Source: an uncultured Sutterella sp.
GTDB lineage: Bacteria > Pseudomonadota > Gammaproteobacteria > Burkholderiales > Burkholderiaceae_F
Assembly (NCBI GenBank): GCA_900754475.1
Contig: CAAECY010000072.1
Location: 1-21,783, forward strand
Length of the DNA stretch: 21,783 bases
Direction of reading: 5' to 3'
Position 1 is the stretch's first letter. Every line of letters starts with the position of its first letter. The translations under genes were made by a program, and so were the position numbers. Positions 14,052 to 21,147 of this stretch are shown here, in pieces. Under the pieces are notes generated by a model. The model saw nothing but the letters and a program-made list of their open reading frames with translations. It was not told where the DNA came from and did not search any database.

Positions 14052-15866
14052 ATGCCCGTCGAAATTCCTTCGCCCGACGACGTCGTCGACTTTCCCAAAG
14101 ACAACCCGCGCCTCAAGATCGTCCGCCACAAGGAGACGCTCTACGTCGTCGAGCGCTTCTACCGTTGGTCGCCCGAAAAGCAGCGCGGCGTCGAAGACCG
14201 CACCTACGTCGGCAAGATCCGCGACGGGCGCTTCTATACGATGGAAGACTACAAGCGCCTCTTCAAGCGCGACGGCACGCCCCGAACCGCCCTCACGAGC
14301 GGCCCGGCGAAGGGTCGCCCCGCAACCCCTGCGAAGAAGAGGACCGTCGCAAAGCCCGTCGAAACTCGCGCGGAACCGGAAAACAAGTCGGATGCCGCCG
14401 CGCCCGAAAAGGCTTCTTCGTCGCGTTGCGACGCGTTGCTCGCCGGCGAAACCCTGCTTCTCGACCGAATCGCCCGCCGGATCGGGCTTCGCGAGGATCT
14501 GGCCCGCGTGTGGGGCGAGCGGGCGGCCGATGCCGTCATTTCGTTGGCGACCTTCTTCCTGACGAGCGACAGAAACTCGGTTTCGCTCTACGAAGACTGG
14601 CGTCGTTCGCATGCGGCTCCCTCGGGGGCGCGTCTCACGTCCGAGGACGTCACGGCACTCTTTGAAGAGCTCGGCTGCCGCCCGAACCGGCAGACCGACT
14701 TTTTCAAGGCGCGCCTCGAAAGGTTGGACGAAGACGAACTCTTTTCCTACGATGCGACGGAGATTGCCGCGGAGGCCCTGGACATCGAGGACGCCCGCGA
14801 CGTCATGGGGAAGAAAACGGGGATTCGCCGTCAGGTCAACTTGACTCTGGTCTTCGGTCGCAAGTCCGGGCTCCCTGTCTTCTTCCGCGTCTTTCCGGGA
14901 GACATTCCGGACGTCAGTACGGCTCCGGAGCTCCTCTTTCAATTCAAGCAGCTCGGCGACGTCCGCGTCTCGGCCGCCGTGCTTGACGGCGCGACCTTCT
15001 CCGAAGAAAAGCTCGTACGGTTCCTTCGCGGAGGCTACAGCTGCCTGACGGCCGCGCAACTCGACGTCGCGTGGGTTTCCGACGCCCTCGAGCAGGTGCT
15101 TCCGAGCCTCGGCAGCCACCTCAACCGCATGTCCGAGTCGATTCAAGGGAAGACCGTCCCCGTCGACTTGGAGGTCGGTCCCGCGGACTCGCACCGGGTG
15201 TGGGTGTACGTGTTCCGGGATCGCTATCGTGCGATCAAAGAGGAAGCGGAGCTCTTCGAGGATCTGGCGGCTTTCGAAGCACAATGGGCGAATTGCGACG
15301 ACGAGGCGATCGCTCGGGCGCTCGAAGCCTCCGATACGCTGCGCTTCTTCGAGAAGCCCGTCGGGGCTCCGGGGACATGCCGTCTTGTCCGTAACAACGA
15401 GGCCGTTGCCCGCATGCTCGATCGTACGGGGCTCTTTGCAAGCGTTTCCACGACGGAGTGCCCGACGCAGTTCGCTCTCGACACGTACGGGCTGCGCGAC
15501 AACGTTGAAGAGTGCTTCACGGCCGGGAAGACGGACCTCACCATGGACGTGTTGTGCGCCCGCTCGACGCACACGATGGAGGGACGCTTCATCGTTTCCT
15601 TCGCGGCGCTCACGCTTCTCTCGGAAATTCGTCGCCGCATGGCGGCGCCCGAGAGCGTCGTCGTGAAGGACGGCCGGAAGAAGAGCCTTGCGGACGAGTA
15701 CACCCGGACTGCGCTCATGTCGCACATTGCGTCCGTCAAAGTGATCTGCGACGGGGACGAATGCCGCTTCGCCGAGGTGACGAAGCGGCAACATGAAATC
15801 GCGACCCGGATGGGCTGCCCCGATCTTTACGCCGTTGTGCCGAGCGGCTTCTCGAACCCGCACTGA
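14052..15866 (+). CDS. IS1634-like (IS4 superfamily) transposase, catalytically complete
   Basis: The 604-residue product is a DDE transposase. D234 (FSYDAT), D312 (AVLDGATF) and E486 form the triad, with the canonical third motif Y479-x2-R482-x3-E486-x6-K493 (YGLRDNVEECFTAGK). Its N-terminal region (PEKQ at 41-44, TYVGKIRDGRFYTMEDYKRLF) matches that of the transposase at 9201-11036, but the two are clearly different elements. Residues 82-125 form a low-complexity Ala/Pro/Lys linker after the N-terminal domain. ATG at 14052 is taken because it begins the conserved N-terminus; it lacks a clear ribosome site, which is usual for transposases. No frameshift or internal stop is seen, so the element may be active. 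Confidence 0.87.
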   Translation: MPVEIPSPDDVVDFPKDNPRLKIVRHKETLYVVERFYRWSPEKQRGVEDRTYVGKIRDGRFYTMEDYKRLFKRDGTPRTALTSGPAKGRPATPAKKRTVAKPVETRAEPENKSDAAAPEKASSSRCDALLAGETLLLDRIARRIGLREDLARVWGERAADAVISLATFFLTSDRNSVSLYEDWRRSHAAPSGARLTSEDVTALFEELGCRPNRQTDFFKARLERLDEDELFSYDATEIAAEALDIEDARDVMGKKTGIRRQVNLTLVFGRKSGLPVFFRVFPGDIPDVSTAPELLFQFKQLGDVRVSAAVLDGATFSEEKLVRFLRGGYSCLTAAQLDVAWVSDALEQVLPSLGSHLNRMSESIQGKTVPVDLEVGPADSHRVWVYVFRDRYRAIKEEAELFEDLAAFEAQWANCDDEAIARALEASDTLRFFEKPVGAPGTCRLVRNNEAVARMLDRTGLFASVSTTECPTQFALDTYGLRDNVEECFTAGKTDLTMDVLCARSTHTMEGRFIVSFAALTLLSEIRRRMAAPESVVVKDGRKKSLADEYTRTALMSHIASVKVICDGDECRFAEVTKRQHEIATRMGCPDLYAVVPSGFSNPH

Positions 15867-15899
15867 GTTCGATTCGCGGCGATCGGCGGCACGGCGGCA

Positions 15900-15928
15900 C
15901 GGCGGAAAAATTCGGCTGATTTTCGCCG
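15900..15928 (+). terminator. Hairpin downstream of the second transposase
   Basis: CGGCG-G-AAAA pairs with TTTTCGCCG (15920-15928), a 9-bp stem with one bulged G over a 10-base loop that contains most of the right 15-bp repeat copy. It lacks a good T-run beyond the stem. The same 162-base gap (15867-16028) also holds an imperfect GC hairpin at 15986-16009 near the cytochrome stop; otherwise nothing is seen. Confidence 0.4.
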
Positions 15929-16028
15929 CTTCGGGGAGCGTCCCTTGCCGCCCCCGAGCATCGGTGTGCCCGGGTGCAGCGCCGACCGCAGAGGGATTCC
16001 CCCTTGCGGCCGGGTCCGAACCGCGGCC

Positions 16029-17735
16029 TTATTCCTTGTAGACCGCGGTCGGCGCCTTCGGCGCTTCGCCGTGGACGGCCTTGAGGTTCGCGGCGTCGTG
16101 GCAGGAGGCGCAGTTTTCGGGCTTCACGGTCTTCGGATCGACCTCGGCACCCAAGAGACCTCCCATCTCCAGGATGTGCTCCTTGGCCTTCTCGTTCCAC
16201 AGGGCCTTGCCGCCCACGACGACCTTCGCATGGCAGGCGTAGCACGTCGCGGCCATGGGCGTCGCGTACCGGTCGGGCGTCGTCGCGGGCGCCTTGCGGT
16301 CCTTGTTGTCGGGGTCGACCTTGGTGTCGATCGCAAGGAGCTCCGCCTTGTCGCCGAGTCGGTTCAAGCGCTCGAGCGTGTAGGTTTCGCCCTCATGGCA
16401 CTTCGCGCAGTTGGAAAGCGTCGCGACGTAGGTGACGTGACGCACGCCCTCCGTTTGGGTCTGACCCGCGCGGAAGTTCCCGTGATGCGCGTGTGCGAAG
16501 ACCTTCCAGTCCGGGTGCGAGACGACGAGCTCGTCGACGAAGTGCGGATCGTTCTTTTCAACCAGGCGGTTGCGCACGACGGCCGCGGGCGCCGCGCTCG
16601 AGTTGTGACACGTCACGCAGGTCGCGAGATCCGACATCGCGCTCGTATTCTGCTCGACGAGAATCGAATCCAGCCCGAGCTCGCGCTTCATGAAGGCGGG
16701 CGTGCCGTCGTTCCCAGAAACGTGGCGCGAGGCGCCTGCGGCGGCCTTCGTGCCCGCGGCGTGGCAGGTGCCGCAACGAATCTTCGTCCGGTCGCTCGTC
16801 TTGTCGTAACCGTGGCAGGAGCCGCACTTTTCGTTCGAGACGATGCGGGGGCTGCGCGAGAGCGCATCAAGACCTTCCGTGTCGAAATTCACCGAGGCGG
16901 TCCAGGCCGTATTGCGCCGCGCGTTCTTGTCCGTGCACGCGACAAGCTTCGCCGCATCGTCGAAGCAGTAGCCGAAGACGGCGGACGCCACGCCCGTTTC
17001 GCCCGCGGTGTCCTTGTCCTTGACCGGCAACGGGTCCGACGAAACGCGCCAGAGGCCGTCCGAGCCCGCATGCGCGGTCTTCGCGTCAACCTTCACGCCC
17101 TTGGCGGAAACAAAGCCCGTGCGCGCACCCCAGTTGGCGTACACCGTGAGGAAGTCGATCGCGGGATCGTCGGTGCCGAGAAGACGCCCTTCCCGATCCT
17201 CGACGCGCAGCGTCAGATCGACGCGCCGGGCGTCGGCGTCGACGGGAACGAGCTTCGCGTCTTCGATCGTCACGCGGCCGATCGCCTTCTGAGCCTCGGC
17301 ACGCTCCTTCTTGTAGCGTGCGGTGTGAACGTCGCCCGTCGCCTTGGCGGAGTGGCACCCCTGACAGTCCTCGCGCTTTTCGAACGCCTTGTGGCTTTCG
17401 AGCTTCGAAAAGTCGTGGCAAACCATGCAGTTGTTCTTGTCGAGGTCGATCTTCCAGTGAGCCTTCTCGCCGTCGCCGTGACACATCGTGCAGGTCCCGA
17501 GCGCGCGGCCCGCACGGAAGTGGTACTGATGGATCAGCGGAGCAAGCGACGAAAGCTGTTCGCTCTCGTCCTTGTGGTCGACGAGCCACTTCTTCATGGC
17601 TTCGCCGTCGTCGTGGCAGGCAAAGCATTGAGCGTGTTTGTCGATCCACTGATCGAGCTTGTCGTAGGTGACTGCGGCCTGAACCGAGGTCGATGCAAGA
17701 AGCGCCGTGAGGAGCGCGTAGGAAATGTGCTTCAT
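16029..17735 (-). CDS. Periplasmic decaheme c-type cytochrome (OmcA/MtrC-like)
   Basis: This is an electron-transfer protein with ten covalently bound c-hemes. The product is 568 residues. A Sec signal peptide (MKHISYALLTALLASTSVQA) is cleaved near residue 20; there is no lipobox Cys, so the protein is probably soluble in the periplasm. Ten CXXCH sites start at residues 37, 82, 103, 124, 304, 321, 373, 443, 498 and 542. The first four and last six are separated by about 175 residues without heme, likely a beta-domain, containing a Cys pair (257, 267) that may form a disulfide. The 4+6 split differs from the 5+5 plan of outer-surface MtrC/OmcA. It probably relays electrons from the quinol pool to periplasmic reductases or electron acceptors; the partner is unknown. 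The nearest upstream gene on the same strand encodes a porin. Confidence 0.9.
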   Translation of the reverse strand: MKHISYALLTALLASTSVQAAVTYDKLDQWIDKHAQCFACHDDGEAMKKWLVDHKDESEQLSSLAPLIHQYHFRAGRALGTCTMCHGDGEKAHWKIDLDKNNCMVCHDFSKLESHKAFEKREDCQGCHSAKATGDVHTARYKKERAEAQKAIGRVTIEDAKLVPVDADARRVDLTLRVEDREGRLLGTDDPAIDFLTVYANWGARTGFVSAKGVKVDAKTAHAGSDGLWRVSSDPLPVKDKDTAGETGVASAVFGYCFDDAAKLVACTDKNARRNTAWTASVNFDTEGLDALSRSPRIVSNEKCGSCHGYDKTSDRTKIRCGTCHAAGTKAAAGASRHVSGNDGTPAFMKRELGLDSILVEQNTSAMSDLATCVTCHNSSAAPAAVVRNRLVEKNDPHFVDELVVSHPDWKVFAHAHHGNFRAGQTQTEGVRHVTYVATLSNCAKCHEGETYTLERLNRLGDKAELLAIDTKVDPDNKDRKAPATTPDRYATPMAATCYACHAKVVVGGKALWNEKAKEHILEMGGLLGAEVDPKTVKPENCASCHDAANLKAVHGEAPKAPTAVYKE

Positions 17736-17807
17736 GACGTTGGGGTCTCAAAGAACGGGAAGGGGCGCTTCCCGGGGAAAGCAGGGTAAGCGGTGTAAGC
17801 GGGGTCG

Positions 17808-17839
17808 GCGCGTAAAGCGCGAAAAGCGCGACAACGCGC
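17808..17839. repeat. Short GCGCG-based tandem repeat upstream of the cytochrome gene
   Basis: Units GCGCGTAAA, GCGCGAAAA and GCGCGACAAC are followed by GCGC, a roughly 9-bp period. A related GTAAGCGG doublet lies just before (about 17785-17801). The repeats fall in the 173-base gap between the porin and cytochrome genes, 70-100 bases before the cytochrome start. A GGCC-rich hairpin near 17844-17864 could be a weak porin terminator. Confidence 0.5.
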
Positions 17840-17908
17840 AACACCCGAGGCCGACGGCCCCGGGTTCGAGGGTGAGGTCTGAATTCGGTCGGAGGTGCGA
17901 GCGAATCC

Positions 17909-19051
17909 TCAGAACGTGTGCACCATGCCCGAGGCAAAGCCGAGACGGTCGGCGTCTTCGGCCCGGCCGTAGCTGTCCGTCATGTAGCCCAGCCCCGTAT
18001 AAACAAAGGTGCGCTTGCTCAAGGGGTATTCGTAGCCCGCGGAAACCGTCCGGCGCTTGAGGTCGCGATCGGCGTCGTCGGCGTTTTCCGCCTTCATGAA
18101 GCCGGTGTTGAGCTTGAGGCGGCCGCCCGAGACGGGAATCAGAGCGCCCAGGTTCACGCCCGCGCCCGTCATGCCGCCGAGGCTTTTGACGCCCGCGTCG
18201 TTCGCAAGGAGCGTATCTTTGCCGGCGAGCTCGGTTTCGCCCAACGCGCGGACGCCCTCAAACCACTGCGCGGCCGCGAAGAATTTCGCAAAGCCGAGGT
18301 CTACGTTCCCGCCCGCGCTCACGTGTTCGGCGTCCTTGAAGTGTTGGGCGTTCTGTTCGTTTCCGTAGAAGGTCTTGTCCCAAATGAGCGTGAAGTAGAC
18401 GGGGCCGCGCTCGACGGTCATCGCGAGCGACGCGAGGCGGTCGACTTCGCTCGAACCCTCTTCGAGGCCGGTCGTTTTCGTCGTGTCGTTCCCGAAGGAG
18501 TAGGCGCCGTGGAGCTTGACGCCCGCCATCGAGGGCGAGTGGTAGACCACCATGTTGTCGTACGGCACGAAGTCGCCCGTCATGACGGACTTGTGCCCGG
18601 GCACACCCACCCACATCGTCGAAAAAGGCGAGACCTTGGGGCCGAAGAGCCCCGTCGTGTTGTAGCCCGAGAGGAAGCTCACGAGTCGGCCGACCTTCAC
18701 CTGACCGAAGTCCCCGGAGAGATTCACCTGAGCTTCGCGCGAGAAGAGGCGGTTGAACTTCATCTGGCCGTTGTCGGCATCGAACCCGTTTTCGAGCACG
18801 AAACCGAGCTTCAGGCCGTTGCCGAGATCTTCGCTCCCTTTGAAGCCGAAGCGGCTCATGGCGTTCTGGCCCGACATCAGCTGCAAGGCGTTCGAGGTCT
18901 CTTGCCCCTTGTCAACGCGTTGATAGTTGAGCCCGAGGTCGACGATGCCGTAGACGGAGACGTCGGCCGCCTGCACACCGGAGGCAAGGCCGAGAGCGGC
19001 GACGGTCAACGCGCCGAGAAGAGACTTCGGAGTGGGAGCAAATGGGGTCAT
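17909..19051 (-). CDS. General outer-membrane porin (Burkholderia/Neisseria type)
   Basis: This trimeric beta-barrel porin lets small polar solutes cross the outer membrane. The product is 380 residues from ATG at 19051, chosen because the next 28 residues form a signal peptide ending GVQA|ADVSVYG. The mature start VSVYGIVDLGLNY and the blocks SRFGFKGSEDLGNGLKLGFVLENGF and FNRLFSREAQVNLSGDFGQVKVGR are typical of this family (about 16 strands). The last residue is Phe (MVHTF), the usual signal for the BAM assembly machinery. It is much smaller than MtrB-type barrels, so it is unlikely to be a conduit for the neighbouring cytochrome. The upstream region of 361 bases suggests independent regulation. 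Confidence 0.92.
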   Translation of the reverse strand: MTPFAPTPKSLLGALTVAALGLASGVQAADVSVYGIVDLGLNYQRVDKGQETSNALQLMSGQNAMSRFGFKGSEDLGNGLKLGFVLENGFDADNGQMKFNRLFSREAQVNLSGDFGQVKVGRLVSFLSGYNTTGLFGPKVSPFSTMWVGVPGHKSVMTGDFVPYDNMVVYHSPSMAGVKLHGAYSFGNDTTKTTGLEEGSSEVDRLASLAMTVERGPVYFTLIWDKTFYGNEQNAQHFKDAEHVSAGGNVDLGFAKFFAAAQWFEGVRALGETELAGKDTLLANDAGVKSLGGMTGAGVNLGALIPVSGGRLKLNTGFMKAENADDADRDLKRRTVSAGYEYPLSKRTFVYTGLGYMTDSYGRAEDADRLGFASGMVHTF

Positions 19052-19412
19052 GTGGGGAAAACTGCGGGAAATGGTTGAACGAAAAAACCTGCGCGTCTCG
19101 TACCCGTCTCGTATAGAGCTCGTACGCTTCGCGCACGAAAACCGAGACAAGTTCTACGGACGGATCTCTCGTCCGAGGTGAATACGCAGGCGTTTGCGAA
19201 ATATACGCAGGAGATCGCGCGGTCGCCTTCCGTTTTCCCCGAAGCATTTCTCGGAAAGCGAGACAAGCATCTTTCACCAAACGATCGCAAATCGAATAGC
19301 CTCAAACGAGATCTGCTGCGGCGGAAAGTGAAAAAGGCCCCGAATCCGGGGCCCTCTTCTTTATTTCGGCGACCTCAACGGCCGCTTCCGTTTTGACTTA
19401 CCCTCGCGGGAG
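19052..19412. other. Intergenic region upstream of the porin, with paired 9-bp direct repeats
   Basis: This 361-base gap separates the porin (start 19051) from the permease stop (19413). ATACGCAGG occurs at 19182-19190 and 19203-19211, a 21-bp spacing equal to two helical turns, 131-160 bases before the porin start, which is a good position for a regulator pair. GTCTCGTA also repeats 11 bases apart near 19095-19112. A terminator occupies 19331-19353. No convincing promoter match or small gene was found in the rest. Confidence 0.4.
19331..19353 (-). terminator. Intrinsic terminator of the MmuP-like permease gene
   Basis: GGCCCCG (19336-19342) and CGGGGCC (19347-19353) form a perfect 7-bp stem over loop AATC. 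On the minus strand it is followed by TTTTT (complement of 19335-19331). It lies about 60 bases after the permease stop. Confidence 0.88.
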
Positions 19413-20864
19413 TCAGTCGTCCGCACCTTCGAGCGCCGTCGCGCCCGCGGTTTGCGTGCCGCTCTCCGCAGCCGCGGCCTTGCGTCGCTTTTCAATGCGC
19501 GCATGGATCGCGTAGCAGAGGATCACGAACGGAATCCCCGTCCAGAGCGCCGCCTGCTGCCGCTCGTCGAAGGCCAAGCCCACGAGCGACCCCGCGCACA
19601 TGAGGCCGCCCAGGATCGGAAGGAACGGGAACAGGGGCGCCCGGTAGCGAAGCATCTCCAAGGTCTTTCCCGACTTCAGCCAGCGGCGGCGGAAGTTGTA
19701 GTGCGAGACGCAAATCGACCCCCAGACGATCAGCGCCGAAAAGCCCGTGATGCTCGTCAAAACGATCAAAACCGTATCGGCCGCAAAGACGCCCGAAAAG
19801 AGCGCAAGCATCCCGCCCGCAAGCGCCACGGCGAGCGCCCGCACGGGAACGCCATGCTCGTTTTGTTCGGCGAGCTTCTTCGGAAGCAGTCCCTCGTACG
19901 CGAGCGACCAGATCATGCGGCCCGACGCATAGAGCCCCGAATTCGCGGCGGAAAGGACCGCCGTGAGGATCACGAAATTGAGGATGTCGGTCGCGTAGGG
20001 AATCCCGAGGCGTTCGAAAACGACGATGAAGGGGCTCTTCGTCACGCCCGCGACTTCAACGGGAACGAGGGCGGCCAACACCAGCACGGTCCCCATGAAG
20101 AAGACCACGAGACGGATCACGGTCGTGCGGATCGCCATCGGGATGACGTGCTCGGGGCTTTCCGTTTCACCCGCCGCAACGCCGATGAGTTCGGTCCCGA
20201 GGAACGCAAAGGTAACGGTCGTCATGGCGGCAAAGACGGGCGCGAGCCCGTTCGGGAACCACCCGTGCGCCGTGATGTTCGAGAAGTAGGGGGTCGGCGA
20301 CCCGTCCGAGAGCGGCAGAATCCCGAAGATCGCCAGCCCCCCGAAGAGGATCACGATCTGGATCATCACGACCTTGACGAGCGAAAAGACGAATTCGCCT
20401 TCCGCAAAGAGGCGCGTCGAGAAGAAGTTCATCACGGCAAGGAGCGCGAGAAAGACCGCACACCACATCCAGACTTCGACGTTCGGGAACCAGTACGCCA
20501 TCGAGAAGGCGGCGGCCAGGAGGTTCGTGCCCATCGCCACGACCCAGGTCACCATGTAGAGCATCGCCGCCGTAAAGCCCGTGGCGGGCGAAATGAAGGC
20601 GGACGCGAACGTGTGGATGCTCCCCGTCACGGGCATCGCGACCGAGAGTTCACCCAAGCTCTGCATCACGGCGTAGATCATCAGCGCCCCCGCGGCGTAC
20701 GCAAGGAGCGTCCCGAAGGCCCCGGCGGAAGCGATCATGCCACCGGTGTTGAAGAAGAGCCCCGTACCGATCACGCCGCCGAGCGACAGCATGATGAGGT
20801 GACGCGCCTTCATGGTGCGCTGAAATCGGCCCGAGGCCCCGTTGTCCGAATCCGGTGTGTCCAT
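19413..20864 (-). CDS. mmuP: Amino-acid permease, AAT family, S-methylmethionine permease-like
   Basis: This APC-superfamily inner-membrane permease imports an amino acid by cation symport. The product is 483 residues with about 12 membrane helices. It resembles E. coli MmuP block by block: RHLIMLSLGGVIGTGLFFNTG near residue 20, SLGELSVAMP, STRLFAEGEFVFSLVKVV, the DGSPTPYFSNI segment, GTELIGVAAGETE, LTAVLSAANSGLYASGR and RAPLFPFLPILGG. The agreement makes S-methylmethionine import plausible, but lysine, proline or aromatic permeases share much of this pattern. No homocysteine methyltransferase (mmuM) lies nearby, so the link to methionine salvage is unproven. The start has AGGGAG about five bases upstream and a short leader hairpin. 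The gene is monocistronic and ends at a strong terminator. Confidence 0.85.
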   Translation of the reverse strand: MDTPDSDNGASGRFQRTMKARHLIMLSLGGVIGTGLFFNTGGMIASAGAFGTLLAYAAGALMIYAVMQSLGELSVAMPVTGSIHTFASAFISPATGFTAAMLYMVTWVVAMGTNLLAAAFSMAYWFPNVEVWMWCAVFLALLAVMNFFSTRLFAEGEFVFSLVKVVMIQIVILFGGLAIFGILPLSDGSPTPYFSNITAHGWFPNGLAPVFAAMTTVTFAFLGTELIGVAAGETESPEHVIPMAIRTTVIRLVVFFMGTVLVLAALVPVEVAGVTKSPFIVVFERLGIPYATDILNFVILTAVLSAANSGLYASGRMIWSLAYEGLLPKKLAEQNEHGVPVRALAVALAGGMLALFSGVFAADTVLIVLTSITGFSALIVWGSICVSHYNFRRRWLKSGKTLEMLRYRAPLFPFLPILGGLMCAGSLVGLAFDERQQAALWTGIPFVILCYAIHARIEKRRKAAAAESGTQTAGATALEGADD

Positions 20865-20888
20865 ACGCTCTCCCTGTCAATGGAACAG

Positions 20889-20904
20889 CCCCGAAAAATC
20901 GGGG
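20889..20904 (-). other. Leader hairpin before the MmuP-like permease
   Basis: CCCCGA and TCGGGG form a perfect 6-bp stem over a 4-base A/T loop, 25-40 bases upstream of the start and about 14 bases upstream of the ribosome site. It could influence translation or mRNA stability. The remaining upstream gap to 21147 (283 bases in all) has no gene; no promoter was confidently placed on this strand. Confidence 0.45.
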
Positions 20905-21101
20905 ACGAAGTTCCGAGAATAGCACTGCTCGCGTTATCCCGTACATAGAATCGCTTAATTTTTCCTATCGAAAGGCACCGATGCGTTCGGTTTCGTAGGA
21001 CATCGAGGGCGAAGCAGCGCGGTCGGGACCGACACGATGCCGTTGCGAACACTACCGAACACTTGCGAACGCTTCCAGAACGATCGTCCGCCTCGGACCG
21101 C

Positions 21102-21107
21102 TACAAT
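21102..21107 (+). promoter_or_regulatory. Probable -10 element (TACAAT) of the partial right-end gene
   Basis: TACAAT occurs 40 bases before the ATG at 21148, in the same 10-mer CGCTACAATG seen at 13393-13402, and at a similar distance from the start. The -35 region is not a good match. Confidence 0.5.
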
Positions 21108-21147
21108 GAGAGCCTTTTCTTTCGTTCCGTCCGATCCGTCGATACCC

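Larger units (their letters stand above)
13878..15912 (+). mobile_element. Putative IS1634-like element of about 2.0 kb
   Basis: This is the span between the two 15-bp direct repeats, containing one full transposase gene, an 11-bp tandem repeat, a hairpin and a short right flank with GGCGGCAC in tandem (15885-15905). IS1634-group elements are known for unusually long and variable target duplications, so 15 bp is not out of character. The boundaries are inferred. Confidence 0.45.
13863..15927. repeat. 15-bp direct repeat CGGCTGATTTTCGCC bracketing the second transposase
   Basis: Identical copies at 13863-13877 and 15913-15927 lie either side of the transposase gene, 2050 bp apart. The inner flank of the left copy begins TTTTCGCCGTATCG. 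The reverse complement of the inner flank of the right copy contains TTTTCCGCCGTGCCG, a near inverted match. This fits a target duplication plus short inverted ends. A chance 15-mer is still possible in a GC-rich sequence of this size. Confidence 0.45.

Noticed and set aside
14040..15863. Minus-strand open frame of 607 codons over the second transposase
   Set aside because: The plus strand has a complete DDE transposase; the reverse product matches nothing and nearly mirrors its limits.
15945..17789. Plus-strand open frame of 614 codons over the cytochrome gene
   Set aside because: The opposite strand encodes ten CXXCH motifs and a signal peptide; the plus-strand product has no recognisable domain.
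17861..17880. GGGTTCGAGG resembling a tRNA T-loop
   Set aside because: No acceptor stem, anticodon arm or D-arm can be folded around it.
16029..19051. Mtr-like extracellular electron conduit formed by the cytochrome and porin
   Set aside because: The porin is a 380-residue general porin, far smaller than MtrB-type barrels, the cytochrome has no lipobox, and no MtrA-like gene is present.
19452..20948. Plus-strand open frame of 498 codons over the amino-acid permease
   Set aside because: Same reason: charged shadow of a membrane protein gene with clear family identity on the minus strand.
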